Shown here one piece after another: positions 33,309-41,579 of a DNA stretch of 64,000 nucleotides (position 1 is the first letter of the stretch; each line of letters starts with the position of its first letter). The position numbers and the translations under genes are program-made. The stretch is from Rhizobium vallis. Its GTDB lineage: Bacteria; Pseudomonadota; Alphaproteobacteria; Rhizobiales; Rhizobiaceae. The stretch lies in NCBI RefSeq assembly GCF_003985155.1, contig NZ_ML133688.1:585464-649463 (forward strand), written 5' to 3'. The notes below the pieces were generated by a model, which did not search any database, was not told where the DNA came from, and saw only the letters and a program-made list of their open reading frames with translations.

Positions 33309-33927
33309 AAAACCGCGGTCGGCCGTCATCGAACAGGGTGGCAAGCCACTGGTAATATCGCGGCTGCTTCTCCCGCAATTGGCTGCGCGAATAAGGCGGC
33401 CGGTCGATATCGCCATAGAGATAGACGCTTGCCGTGACCGCGAAGAATTCCCGGTCATTGCTCATCATGTAGGAATCATCAGGCCAGAGCCCGCGGCCGT
33501 TGCTGAAGAATTGTCTGACATCGCCATTGCCGAAGCCGCCGGGGAGCATCCGGTCGTTATAGGCATGCAGCAACTCATGCAGGATGATCGGCTTGTCGCG
33601 ATCGAGGCCCCTGACGCGGAGGTCGACGCCGGTCTTGCTGCTGTAATGGCCGGGACCGAAGGCCGCCGCAGCGGGGTTGGTCCAGATCGGAACCGTCCGC
33701 ATGAAGGTAAGGACGTCGGGCTTCAGATTGACACGCTCGACGATGTCGAGCTGCCTTTTGACGGCCGCGACCATCTCCTTGTCAGTCTCCGCGCCCCTGG
33801 CATTGCTGAGATCGACCTGCCACCCGTGATAGCTGAAAACCAATGGATCAGCGCTCGCCACGCCTGCCGTTGCAATCGTCATGGCGATGGCGGCGCAAAG
33901 CGCCAGAATTGCCGAAATCCTTCGCAC
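33307..33927 (-). CDS. Secreted HExxH protein, putative zinc peptidase
   Basis: A 206-aa protein. The GTG at 33925-33927 has GGAGG six bases upstream and gives a signal peptide MRRISAILALCAAIAMTIAT ending near GVASA. The mature part has IILHELLHAYNDRML, an HExxH motif (H117, E118, H121), and a possible third ligand E160 in MSNDREFFAVTASVYLYG. This is the layout of gluzincin-type peptidases. No named family is recognised. It follows a 72-aa gene and the large regulator on the same strand and may belong to their unit. Confidence 0.66.
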   Translation of the reverse strand: MRRISAILALCAAIAMTIATAGVASADPLVFSYHGWQVDLSNARGAETDKEMVAAVKRQLDIVERVNLKPDVLTFMRTVPIWTNPAAAAFGPGHYSSKTGVDLRVRGLDRDKPIILHELLHAYNDRMLPGGFGNGDVRQFFSNGRGLWPDDSYMMSNDREFFAVTASVYLYGDIDRPPYSRSQLREKQPRYYQWLATLFDDGRPRF

Positions 33928-34029
33928 CGGCCCCCTCCATTGAATGACGCCGCCGCAACCGTGGCGGCGTCCTGTTTGCCCGGATTCCGGAATGACCGCG
34001 GGCACTTGCGCCAGCTCGGGATCGACGGC

Positions 34030-34248
34030 TTAACCGTCGTAATGACCCGACAGGGCTGCCTCCGCCGACTTCACGACGACGGCAACATTCACTCCCTTCG
34101 TCACGACTGCGCCGCTGGCGCGAAGATCGGCCACCGTCTGAAGGCCACCGGACTTCGGAGCCGCAAGAGGCTGAACCGTTCTGTTGTCCAGATCGGCCAC
34201 CCAAAGATCATCTTCACCTTCAATACTAATAACGACAACTCTCGACAT
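34030..34248 (-). CDS. 72-aa protein downstream of the regulator
   Basis: A short protein MSRVVVISIEGEDDLWVADL followed by NRTVQPLAAPKSGG and a C-terminal VNVAVVVKSAEAALSGHYDG. No cysteine, no signal peptide, no recognised domain. AGAGGGAAG precedes the ATG. It begins 26 bases after the stop of the large regulator gene on the same strand, so it is probably co-transcribed. It could be a small modulator or a peptide made with the regulator; the sequence does not say. Confidence 0.55.
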   Translation of the reverse strand: MSRVVVISIEGEDDLWVADLDNRTVQPLAAPKSGGLQTVADLRASGAVVTKGVNVAVVVKSAEAALSGHYDG

Positions 34249-34273
34249 GCTCTTCCCTCTCTACTGATTGATA

Positions 34274-36205
34274 TTAGAAACCTGCTCTTTTCAAACCTTC
34301 GCGATAGAGATCTCTATGCCATTGCTCTTTACTTGGAACGGCGGAGAGCCACTTATCCACATCGAAGTCTGGATTACCCTCACGGAACCGGCGCACGAAC
34401 ACGCGCGCCTTGTCCTGACGGCCCAACATGGCCCAACTTGCAGCCGAGAGCCGATCTGCCAGGCTGGGATCGGCCATCTGGCCGATGTAATCAATAGCGG
34501 ATTCAAATTCGCCAAGGGCGTAGTTCGCCCCCGCCGCCGTCCAGAAATATGTGTCCGGGCCGAGGGGGTTCAGCTCGATCGCGCGTTCGATTTTTCGAAG
34601 CGCCATGGCCGGCAGCGAGCAATGAACCAGGGTGTCGGCATAGTCGGCGATCACATCGGCATAGTGCGGAGCAAGGCTCTCCGCCACTTCCATCGCCTCG
34701 GCGCTCTCATCGAACGCACCTTGCAAGAGCTTGGCGACGCCGAATTCGCGATAGCCGTCGGCAAAGTCCGAACGCTTCTCGGTCGCGCGTTTCGCCGAGC
34801 TTTCCGCAGTTTTCAAGAGCTCGATATCACCGCGAGCAGTCAGCAGCCACTCCTTGGAATAGGTTCGCGCGACTGAGCTCAGCGCCGGCGCGAAATCCGG
34901 GCTGACGCTGAGCGCGGCCTTCATTTCGTTGCGCGCCCGTCTGAGGTTCGGCAGGGTCAGCCGCGCCAGATGCCGCCTTCCGACGAGATAGCGATGGTAA
35001 GCGATTGGATTCAGGTCTTCGCGCAGTGCTTCATGGCGCTCGATCTCGCTCGATACCGATAGCGCGATCCGCCGCGCGACGGCTCGTCTGTCCTTCACGA
35101 GCTCCATGTGATCGAGGCTGAATCTTTCCGCCCAGACGATCTGGTTCTGGTCGAAGAAGATCAGCTGAGCAAACAGGGTCACCTCGTCGCCGGCGCTGCT
35201 GATCCGGGTGTCGAGAATGTAGTTGACGCGATGGCGTTCGAAAAACGCCTTCTGCTTCTCCGTGTGATGTCCGATCTGGACTGCGGAATACGGCGCTATG
35301 ACCTGCAAGCTATTGAAGGCGCAAAACCCGATGGTGATGTCTTCCACCAGAGACGCGGCGAGAAACCCGGCCTCGGGCCGGACCGACTGGTTCCTCGGAG
35401 GAAGCAGCACCAGACGAGGGATTTCGAGCCGGATCGTCTCGGACTCGAGGGAAAGAGTGGCTTCTATCCCTTCCCGCGGCGGTGGAGAGACGACACCGGC
35501 CGATATCCCGTCACGACCAGCGGAGCCATCGCGGATGGCGATTCCCCGCAGTATCGAATCCTGCCGCTTTTCATGATGATTCCGAAGGAACTCGACCTCT
35601 TCTTCCGCCTGGAAAATAGGGATGAGCATTTGCAGCGTGTCCGGATCCTTCGGTTCGGCTCGAAAAAGGATCACTGCCGCCTTTCTCAGGAGCTCGGTTT
35701 CCTTCCGTGACCGCGCCAGACCGGATGCCGCCTTCAACGCGTTGCCGAGAATCTCGATATGGCTGCTTTCCCGCTCCGCCAGCCAGCGCAGGAATTCGCG
35801 GCTATGGCAGTTGACCGGCCCGAGAAAGGGCTGGTTCATCAGCTTCACAACATGCTCCAGCCAGAGGAACGGCTCAGCATCCTCAGCTTTTGCAGGCAGC
35901 AAAAGATCGGAAGACAGGAATTCCCGGTTCAGCGAAACCAGGTTGCCCTGCGACGAGAGCATGTTTATCCCGAGCTCGGTTTGACGGGCATTGATTCTCG
36001 AAATCACCTTGCGCAGCGTGGATAGCGCAACGCCCTTGTCAGCCTCGCCCCAGAGGAAACGAGCCAATGTCGATCGGTCCGCCGAACCCTGGTCGGTCGT
36101 GAACAGATAGGCGAGAAGCAGCAGCCCCTTCTCGGGGAACGCGACAATGGTTCCCTCTCGATCGACGAGCTGCAAGCTACCGAACGTCTTTAGAATAAAA
36201 GTCAT
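34274..36205 (-). CDS. Winged-helix transcriptional regulator with TolB-like and TPR domains
   Basis: A 643-aa protein. Residues 1-100 resemble the OmpR/SARP-type winged helix (ILKTFGSLQLVDREGTIVAF, LARFLWGEADKGVALSTLRK). The middle, about 265-400, has the beta-rich TolB/cyclase-associated pattern (YILDTRISSAGDEVTLFAQL), and about 420-620 is a row of TPR helices (FADGYREFGVAKLLQGAFDE; IERAIELNPLGPDTYFW). This resembles CadC/HilA-like and SARP regulators that combine DNA binding with protein-binding repeats. No membrane helix is seen, so it should be cytoplasmic. Targets and signal are unknown. Confidence 0.8.
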   Translation of the reverse strand: MTFILKTFGSLQLVDREGTIVAFPEKGLLLLAYLFTTDQGSADRSTLARFLWGEADKGVALSTLRKVISRINARQTELGINMLSSQGNLVSLNREFLSSDLLLPAKAEDAEPFLWLEHVVKLMNQPFLGPVNCHSREFLRWLAERESSHIEILGNALKAASGLARSRKETELLRKAAVILFRAEPKDPDTLQMLIPIFQAEEEVEFLRNHHEKRQDSILRGIAIRDGSAGRDGISAGVVSPPPREGIEATLSLESETIRLEIPRLVLLPPRNQSVRPEAGFLAASLVEDITIGFCAFNSLQVIAPYSAVQIGHHTEKQKAFFERHRVNYILDTRISSAGDEVTLFAQLIFFDQNQIVWAERFSLDHMELVKDRRAVARRIALSVSSEIERHEALREDLNPIAYHRYLVGRRHLARLTLPNLRRARNEMKAALSVSPDFAPALSSVARTYSKEWLLTARGDIELLKTAESSAKRATEKRSDFADGYREFGVAKLLQGAFDESAEAMEVAESLAPHYADVIADYADTLVHCSLPAMALRKIERAIELNPLGPDTYFWTAAGANYALGEFESAIDYIGQMADPSLADRLSAASWAMLGRQDKARVFVRRFREGNPDFDVDKWLSAVPSKEQWHRDLYREGLKRAGF

Positions 36206-36424
36206 TTGCCTTTAAGTCACCGCGTCCCGCCGGATAAGAGCGACATGCGAATATCCGCGACGATAGGAGTCGTTAGACCTATCTCTGGCAGGCACTTTGT
36301 CCTAACATTCCGTGAAATTCAACAAGCTCGCGCGCTGCAAAATTGCGCGCCTATGGATCGTCGATTTTGCCGCCGGGCGCAGTGGAAGCGAGCTTCCGAC
36401 GACCTGCCCCCAGTAGAGCGGCCC

Positions 36425-36772
36425 TCAGACCTTCTCTTTCTTCTTGATCTTTTCTTTCGGCTCGACCGGCGCATCGGGCGAAGGCGCCAGCAGCTTGCGC
36501 AGCGATGCGATCTTGTCCTTCACCAGCGGCCGGAAACGCGTCGCGCGATAGGGCATGTCGGCAGCGCCATACCCTTCCGGCCCGTCGTCATTGCCGCGAT
36601 GGATTTCCGCGAGCTTCACGCCGATGAAGGTGCCGTCGACATAGTGGGTATATTCGCCGACCCAGCGGATCGTATAGATCTCGCCCTTGCGGATGAGCTG
36701 GTCGATGCTGACATGCTTGAAGGTATCGTTGATGCAGACGACCTTCTGGCCGACATGGAATTCATAGCTCAT
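36425..36772 (-). CDS. Conserved hypothetical protein, SH3-like beta domain
   Basis: A 115-aa protein. The first 60 residues, FHVGQKVVCINDTFKHV and LIRKGEIYTIRWVGEY, read like a small beta-barrel (SH3/KOW-like) and the C-terminal 40 end in a lysine-rich tail EPKEKIKKKEKV. I have seen this type as a hypothetical protein in rhizobia; no function is known. It stands alone with clear gaps on both sides. Confidence 0.68.
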   Translation of the reverse strand: MSYEFHVGQKVVCINDTFKHVSIDQLIRKGEIYTIRWVGEYTHYVDGTFIGVKLAEIHRGNDDGPEGYGAADMPYRATRFRPLVKDKIASLRKLLAPSPDAPVEPKEKIKKKEKV

Positions 36773-37003
36773 GGATCAAACTCGCAAACGGTCTTCCGCC
36801 TGACCAATCTATAGCGCGCCGGGCCGCAGGGATGAACCTCTTTTTGCAGAATGGATTCGATTGCGACTGGGTCACGATCACGTCTGACCTCAGGCGTAGC
36901 ATGGCAGGTGATACCGTCCTTCGAGATTACCGGACGGCAAAACACTGGCTTGACCGCTGCCGTGGGGCACATAAGAAATACGCACCAAGGTTGAGGAATC
37001 TGC
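36773..37003. other. Gap without a supported gene
   Basis: Short ORFs exist on both strands, but none has a ribosome site or recognisable sequence. It probably holds the promoters of the two divergent hypothetical genes. Confidence 0.4.
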
Positions 37004-37540
37004 GTGATAAGGATCTTTGTTTCACTGAGCGTGATCGCGCTCGCGCTCTGCATGACTGCTGCTGATGGCCGAGCGGACCCATATTATGGACCACCCGATA
37101 ACTCGTGCGAGGTTGTGAACCGCGCCTATGAAGCAACGCACAATCAGTATCACTATCGGGAGATAGTTTATTCGCTCGATGCGGATGGCAGCAAAAAGGA
37201 GGTCGTAGAGATGCGATACTCCACCCTCAATGTATTTCAGAGATATTCCGGCAAGGATTGGGAGGTGTATGGGATACCGAAGTCGGACCCTGATCAGCTT
37301 AAATTTACCTCGTGCACCTTCGTCGAAGGCGGAAAGACACTTCGGTACTACGCCAACTGGCATAAGGGCAAATATCTTGCTTCAGCCGAAATTCTGCTTT
37401 CACCACAACCGAGGAAACTTCTCTGGGTGATCCGCCGATATCCACCGGATGGACAGCAGTTTGCATTTCCTACTGCTATTTCGGTTTTCGATTACGATGC
37501 GGAGAGTGCGCGGCCACCCCGTTTGGAAAATGGACAATAG
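37004..37540 (+). CDS. Secreted hypothetical protein
   Basis: A 178-aa protein starting at a GTG with TTGAGGA upstream. Signal peptide MIRIFVSLSVIALALCMTAA with cleavage near GRADP. The mature part has a cysteine in NSCEVVNRAYEATHNQYHYR and another in LKFTSCTFVEGGKTLRYYAN, probably a disulfide, and is rich in aromatic residues. No family recognised. The base composition is less GC-rich than its neighbours, which could mean later acquisition. Confidence 0.65.
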   Translation: MIRIFVSLSVIALALCMTAADGRADPYYGPPDNSCEVVNRAYEATHNQYHYREIVYSLDADGSKKEVVEMRYSTLNVFQRYSGKDWEVYGIPKSDPDQLKFTSCTFVEGGKTLRYYANWHKGKYLASAEILLSPQPRKLLWVIRRYPPDGQQFAFPTAISVFDYDAESARPPRLENGQ

Positions 37541-37594
37541 CCGCGCGACGCTTCGGGTCGCCGGCATTCTTCTTAAGAACTTCTCTGACGCAAC

Positions 37595-38950
37595 CTAATC
37601 GCAATAGACTTTGCCGCTCTTGCGGGAGCGCAGGTCAAAGTGGAAATGGTTCCAGTGCTCCGGGTTGCTGCCCGGGCCGAGCACGGTGTTGAAATAACGG
37701 CAGCTGTCGCTGCGCACCGCCTTCAGGAGCCGGCCTTCGCGGAAGGAGAACAGGCCCTTCTTGCGCACGTCGATTTCATGGCCGTTCTTCAAGACGAATT
37801 TGCCGACGTCGATCGCATTGCCGTGGGCATGTTCCGACATCGGATTGTATCTTTGCCGGCTGTTGTTCATGCGCCGGCAGGAATAGCCGCCGAGCGGCTC
37901 AATCGTCTTGATGCCGGTCCAGTAGCGATAGCGGGCGGAGGGCGCCAGCTCGTTCTTCACCCATTTGGCGAAGGCAAGCGTCACCTGGCAGTTCAGCGTC
38001 ACGGCCGGGCTAACGCCGATATTGCCGGAAAGCCCTTTGAGCGACACCGGATAAGGCACCTGGCAGGCAGGCCCTTGCGAGATCGGCGGCTTGTCGTCGA
38101 AGAGCACGCCCATGCGCTTCAGTTCCCGCCGGCAGGCAAGCTCGGAGGAAGGCATGACGCTCGGGTCCACCGGCGCAACCGGCTCGCTCATCATCGGGTT
38201 GTTTGGCCGCAGCATCGCGACCTCTTGGCTTTCGTCCTCTTCGGGAACGCGGGTGGGCGCCATGACAGGGCTGCCGTCGCTCCAGGCGGGCGTCCGGCTC
38301 ATCTGCCTGCGTGCCGCCGGCTGCGGCATCGTCTGCGGTTCGGGTTGACGCATCGGCTGATTGAGCTGGGTCGGACTGTCGGTGCCGATGCCGTCGACGA
38401 CGGGCTCGGTGGCATTGCCCTCGGCAATCTGCTGTTGTTGTTCCTGTGCCAGCCCGACGACCGGCTCGGCCCCGAGCTCGTCATCCATGTTGACGCCGCC
38501 CGACGGGATCGCAAGGTTCCGCGTGCCGCCCCAGTTCTCGGTCTGCTGGCCTGCCGCCATCGCCTCATCGCTGTCGATCATCGGCAGGCGGCCACCACGC
38601 GCCGCCGGCGCCGACTGCGTCGGTGGCGCAGACTGTGTCAGCGCGGGATGGCGGGTGCCGGCGAGGTTTGGCGTGTCGAGGTAATCGACGGAGCCCTGCG
38701 AATTGCCGGCAGGCGCGCTGGAAACGGGATAGGAGGCCTGGCTCTCCGCGGGCGCTAGGCGCTCCGCACGCGCCATCCCCATCTGAGGCGCCATGCGCGC
38801 AGCCCCGCGCCCCGGCGAGATCGAGCTGACCCTGGTTCCGTTGTCGACATTGGCCGGCGGCGTGAGCCCATCGCTGATCGAACAGGTCGTCAGCGCCGCC
38901 GAAAGCAGCACGGGCAAGAGGGATCGCCGAGGAAAGGAAACAAACGCCAT
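37595..38950 (-). CDS. Extensin-like C-terminal domain lipoprotein
   Basis: A 451-aa envelope protein. A lipoprotein-type leader ends at LLSAALTTCS. Residues 30-270 are a long Pro/Gln/Ala-rich disordered linker. The C-terminal 180 residues are the extensin-like domain: LACRRELKRMGV, SEHAHGNAIDVGKF with the metal histidine and aspartate, and PEHWNHFHFDLR. The fold is that of LAS/VanY D,D-peptidases, so peptidoglycan trimming is likely. ATG at 38948-38950 chosen because a longer start precedes the leader by 18 residues. Confidence 0.82.
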   Translation of the reverse strand: MAFVSFPRRSLLPVLLSAALTTCSISDGLTPPANVDNGTRVSSISPGRGAARMAPQMGMARAERLAPAESQASYPVSSAPAGNSQGSVDYLDTPNLAGTRHPALTQSAPPTQSAPAARGGRLPMIDSDEAMAAGQQTENWGGTRNLAIPSGGVNMDDELGAEPVVGLAQEQQQQIAEGNATEPVVDGIGTDSPTQLNQPMRQPEPQTMPQPAARRQMSRTPAWSDGSPVMAPTRVPEEDESQEVAMLRPNNPMMSEPVAPVDPSVMPSSELACRRELKRMGVLFDDKPPISQGPACQVPYPVSLKGLSGNIGVSPAVTLNCQVTLAFAKWVKNELAPSARYRYWTGIKTIEPLGGYSCRRMNNSRQRYNPMSEHAHGNAIDVGKFVLKNGHEIDVRKKGLFSFREGRLLKAVRSDSCRYFNTVLGPGSNPEHWNHFHFDLRSRKSGKVYCD

Positions 38951-39095
38951 ACTCTTATCGCTTCCACAGGCCGGCAGTGCAGTGACCGAAAAAACTCGAT
39001 CCAATTTTAATTAAAAACGGTGAACGAAAACTTACCCGCACAATCTGAACGCGACGGACATGAAAAAAGGCCGGTTGGCCGGGTCGCGCGAATGG

Positions 39096-39237
39096 CTGCC
39101 CCTCACCCTAACCCTCTCCCCGTTCTGACGGGGAGAGGGGACGTGCGAGACGAAAGGTTAGCGGGAAAAAGAGAGGTCGCGGCATGTCCCTTCTCCCCGC
39201 GCGCGGGGAGAAGGTGGCGGCAGCCGGATGAGGGGCT
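39096..39237. repeat. GC-rich palindromic intergenic repeat
   Basis: Starts with CTGCCCCTCACCCTAACCCT and ends with GGCAGCCGGATGAGGGGCTG. It contains a perfect 26-bp palindrome at 39189-39214 built on CCTTCTCCCCGCG. Same class as 8343-8457. It sits between extensin and peroxidase genes in a gap of about 300 bases with no gene. Confidence 0.8.
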
Positions 39238-39258
39238 GCCATCGACACATAGGATCAA

Positions 39259-40827
39259 CTACCTATTGGTGAAGTTGATCAAGTCGGCCAGGGTGAAATG
39301 ACCCGGCTCGGCGCCCGGCAGTGTCGGCCGCCATTTTGGCCATTGCGCCAGGAAGGAATGCCGATCCTCGCGGATCAGACCGGCGATGACCTCGGCGATT
39401 ATGGTGCCGCCGACAGGCCCGAGATGCTGGCTGTTTCCAAAGATCTCCGCCTCGCGCAGGATGTAGAACCACAGCGGCGCGTTATCCCTGAAAATCCCGG
39501 GGTGATAAGTCAGCAATGCGCCGCGCGCCCTCCTCCTTTCGGCATCCTCGCTGTCGAACAGCTGCTCGTCCGACAGCGCCTCCATTTCCATATGGCGCGC
39601 CACCGCCTGGCCGGAAGGCAATCCGAGCCGCCAGCCGCGCAGCAGGTTCAAGGCGGCGAGCGCCCTGCGGATCTTGATCGGCTCGCGCTGATGATCGGGC
39701 AGGCTGGTCAGCGGATCGACCAGCGTCGTGTCGAGCTTGTAGGAAGGCTGCGGCAGAACGGCGCCGGCCGGCGGCTCTCCATCCGGGGCGACGCCATCGA
39801 AGAAGAAAGCCCAATCGATCGGCCAGAAGCCGGGAAGCTCGCGGAAGCCGTTCAAATTCGCCAGCGGCTGCTCTGCCGTGTCGATCAACGAGAAGATCGG
39901 AATGCGGTTGAACGTCGCCGTTTTCCCGTTGAACGGCTGCTCGACGGGCCTGGGCTTCGTCACGATCCTGTTCAGGGAATAGCTCGGCCTCACCATCGAG
40001 TGACCATATCGGTAGGCCGCGACGGAGAATTCGACCGGGATGAAGGCGTATCGGCCCTGGGGATTATAGAAGCGGATATTCGGCTTCTCTCCTCTCCCGA
40101 CGATGACGCGCTCGTAGGTCTCCTTGCCGATGATCCGGGGCAGGAAATCATGCAGCACGATCCACTGGTAGTGCCAGCGCACCGTCTGCTGACAGAGCCC
40201 GAAATCGCGGCTGTGCAGCGTATCGACGACCTTGTTGTGAAATCTGAGGAAGGTGGCGTGGAGCTGCGAGACGATCACGTTTTCGTCGTTGCGCTTGTCG
40301 CCAAGCAGCGCGCGCCGGACCGGGGCGGTGTTCCTCGGCAGGTCGGGACGGTTTTTCCTCGTGTCGTCAAAATCCTTGTCATCACCGAGCAACAGATGAA
40401 GCTCGTCGTCCTCGTAGAGGAAAGGCTGGTCGGCCGGTCCCGAACCGTAGACCGAATCCAGATCCAGCCGCGGCGTGCGGAAATCCTGCAGGGCATCCGG
40501 ATCATTGAAGCGGTCGAGCGACGAGACCGGATCGAAAGTGATGTCATGATCGAGAAACTGGCCGAAATAGGTGAAGCCGGCAGGAATTGCCGGGTTCTCG
40601 TCTTCGGGCTCCCGCTCGTTGAGCGCAACGTCGACGGGCTTTCCCTCTTCGATCTTCTCGGCGAACTCCCCCTGGAACATCGTTTTCGCGAGATCGGTGA
40701 GCGCGTCCTCGGTAAATGCGGCGGCCGGCAGGTTGCGGAACATCCTGCCGAACCTCTGGTCGCGAACACTCGAATGCGCGACGCTATCCATGCCTCTTAC
40801 TGGTGAACCATGCTTGCTGCGAGCCAT
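39259..40827 (-). CDS. Peroxidase-cyclooxygenase superfamily heme peroxidase
   Basis: A 522-aa peroxidase of the animal-type superfamily, like the bacterial 'peroxicin' group. The distal histidine is H94 in FGQFLDHDITFDP, next to the acidic residue that binds the heme ester, and the proximal histidine is H276 in AYRYGHSMVRPSY. HNKVVDTLH and QQTVRWHYQWIVLHDFLP are typical. No signal peptide is present. Such enzymes oxidise halides or phenolics with peroxide; the in vivo role in rhizobia is unknown. A single gene with its own upstream region. Confidence 0.9.
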   Translation of the reverse strand: MARSKHGSPVRGMDSVAHSSVRDQRFGRMFRNLPAAAFTEDALTDLAKTMFQGEFAEKIEEGKPVDVALNEREPEDENPAIPAGFTYFGQFLDHDITFDPVSSLDRFNDPDALQDFRTPRLDLDSVYGSGPADQPFLYEDDELHLLLGDDKDFDDTRKNRPDLPRNTAPVRRALLGDKRNDENVIVSQLHATFLRFHNKVVDTLHSRDFGLCQQTVRWHYQWIVLHDFLPRIIGKETYERVIVGRGEKPNIRFYNPQGRYAFIPVEFSVAAYRYGHSMVRPSYSLNRIVTKPRPVEQPFNGKTATFNRIPIFSLIDTAEQPLANLNGFRELPGFWPIDWAFFFDGVAPDGEPPAGAVLPQPSYKLDTTLVDPLTSLPDHQREPIKIRRALAALNLLRGWRLGLPSGQAVARHMEMEALSDEQLFDSEDAERRRARGALLTYHPGIFRDNAPLWFYILREAEIFGNSQHLGPVGGTIIAEVIAGLIREDRHSFLAQWPKWRPTLPGAEPGHFTLADLINFTNR

Positions 40828-41523
40828 TTCGGCCTCCCTCGGTTACTGAACTGGAATGCGGCAGCGGTGCGATGAGGGGCAGCGATGTCAGATGCGGAGG
40901 ACCGAGATCCTCGAATTCGGGGAGACACACGACGGCCATGCCAAGGCCGCCGTGGCCGTGGTCCCGGATAGTTTGCGAAATTAGAGAATTACGGTGGCTT
41001 CCGCAACGACAGCAATCGCTATCGTCGAAATGCCCTGCCCTCAACTACAACCTGAATGAAGCATAACGGAAGGTAAATTGCAACGAGATTCGCTTAATGA
41101 TTGAATCCGCTGCTTTTTACAAGCACCTTGGCCAGGTATAGCAGTCTGAATATCTTGGAATTGCGGCTAAGAGCCGTGACCGCGGCTCTTCAGTTTGTTG
41201 AGAGGTCTTGCTCTTTACTCGGCGTCATCCCAGGCCTTGTGCCACTGCTGCCTGGTTTGGCAAGAGGGCTAACCCCACTCTCCGTCATCCTCGGGCTTGA
41301 CCCGAGGATCTATGCCCGTCGCGGCTGGCGGATGCGGTGTGGATGCTCGGGTCAAGCCCGAGCATGACGGAGAGTGGGGCCAAGCGAAAGGAGCCATTGA
41401 CGGCGCAGCGTGTCAGGGGTGCCATTCACCAACGAACCAGACAACACCGTCGCCCACCCCTGCCGACCCGAGTTGGAGGGGGAGCAGAGAACAGCCGCGA
41501 GACAAGCCCGAGGCTCATCAACG
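40828..41523. other. Long intergenic region with one palindrome, no gene
   Basis: About 700 bases upstream of the peroxidase gene and downstream of the chemoreceptor gene. I find no ORF with a family match. It contains the palindromic repeat at 41273-41379. The remainder is unassigned; regulatory sites for the peroxidase promoter probably lie near 40830-41000. Confidence 0.5.
41273..41379. repeat. Inverted palindromic repeat, about 107 bp
   Basis: Left arm CCCCACTCTCCGTCAT, CTCGGGCTTGACCCGAGGAT; the right arm ends in GGGTCAAGCCCGAGCATGAC, GGAGAGTGGGG. The outer 16 bases are complementary, and the inner TCGGGCTTGACCCGA motif is repeated in inverse. A common rhizobial type of element. Confidence 0.8.
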
Positions 41524-41546
41524 AAAAAGAGCCGTCGCGACGGCTC
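41524..41546 (-). terminator. Intrinsic terminator of the chemoreceptor gene
   Basis: GAGCCGTCGCGACGGCTC (41529-41546) is a perfect 18-bp palindrome. On the minus strand it is followed by TTTTT (41528-41524). It lies about 35 bases after the chemoreceptor stop. Confidence 0.85.
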
Positions 41547-41579
41547 CTTTCCTATGCGGCTTAACTCTGAAGCGCGCCC

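Noticed and set aside
36832..37065. A 77-aa plus-strand frame before the secreted hypothetical gene
   Set aside because: No ribosome site, no family, and it overlaps the better-supported GTG start at 37004.
39298..40806. A 502-aa open frame opposite the heme peroxidase
   Set aside because: Antisense shadow; the peroxidase on the minus strand has both heme histidines and the full family length.
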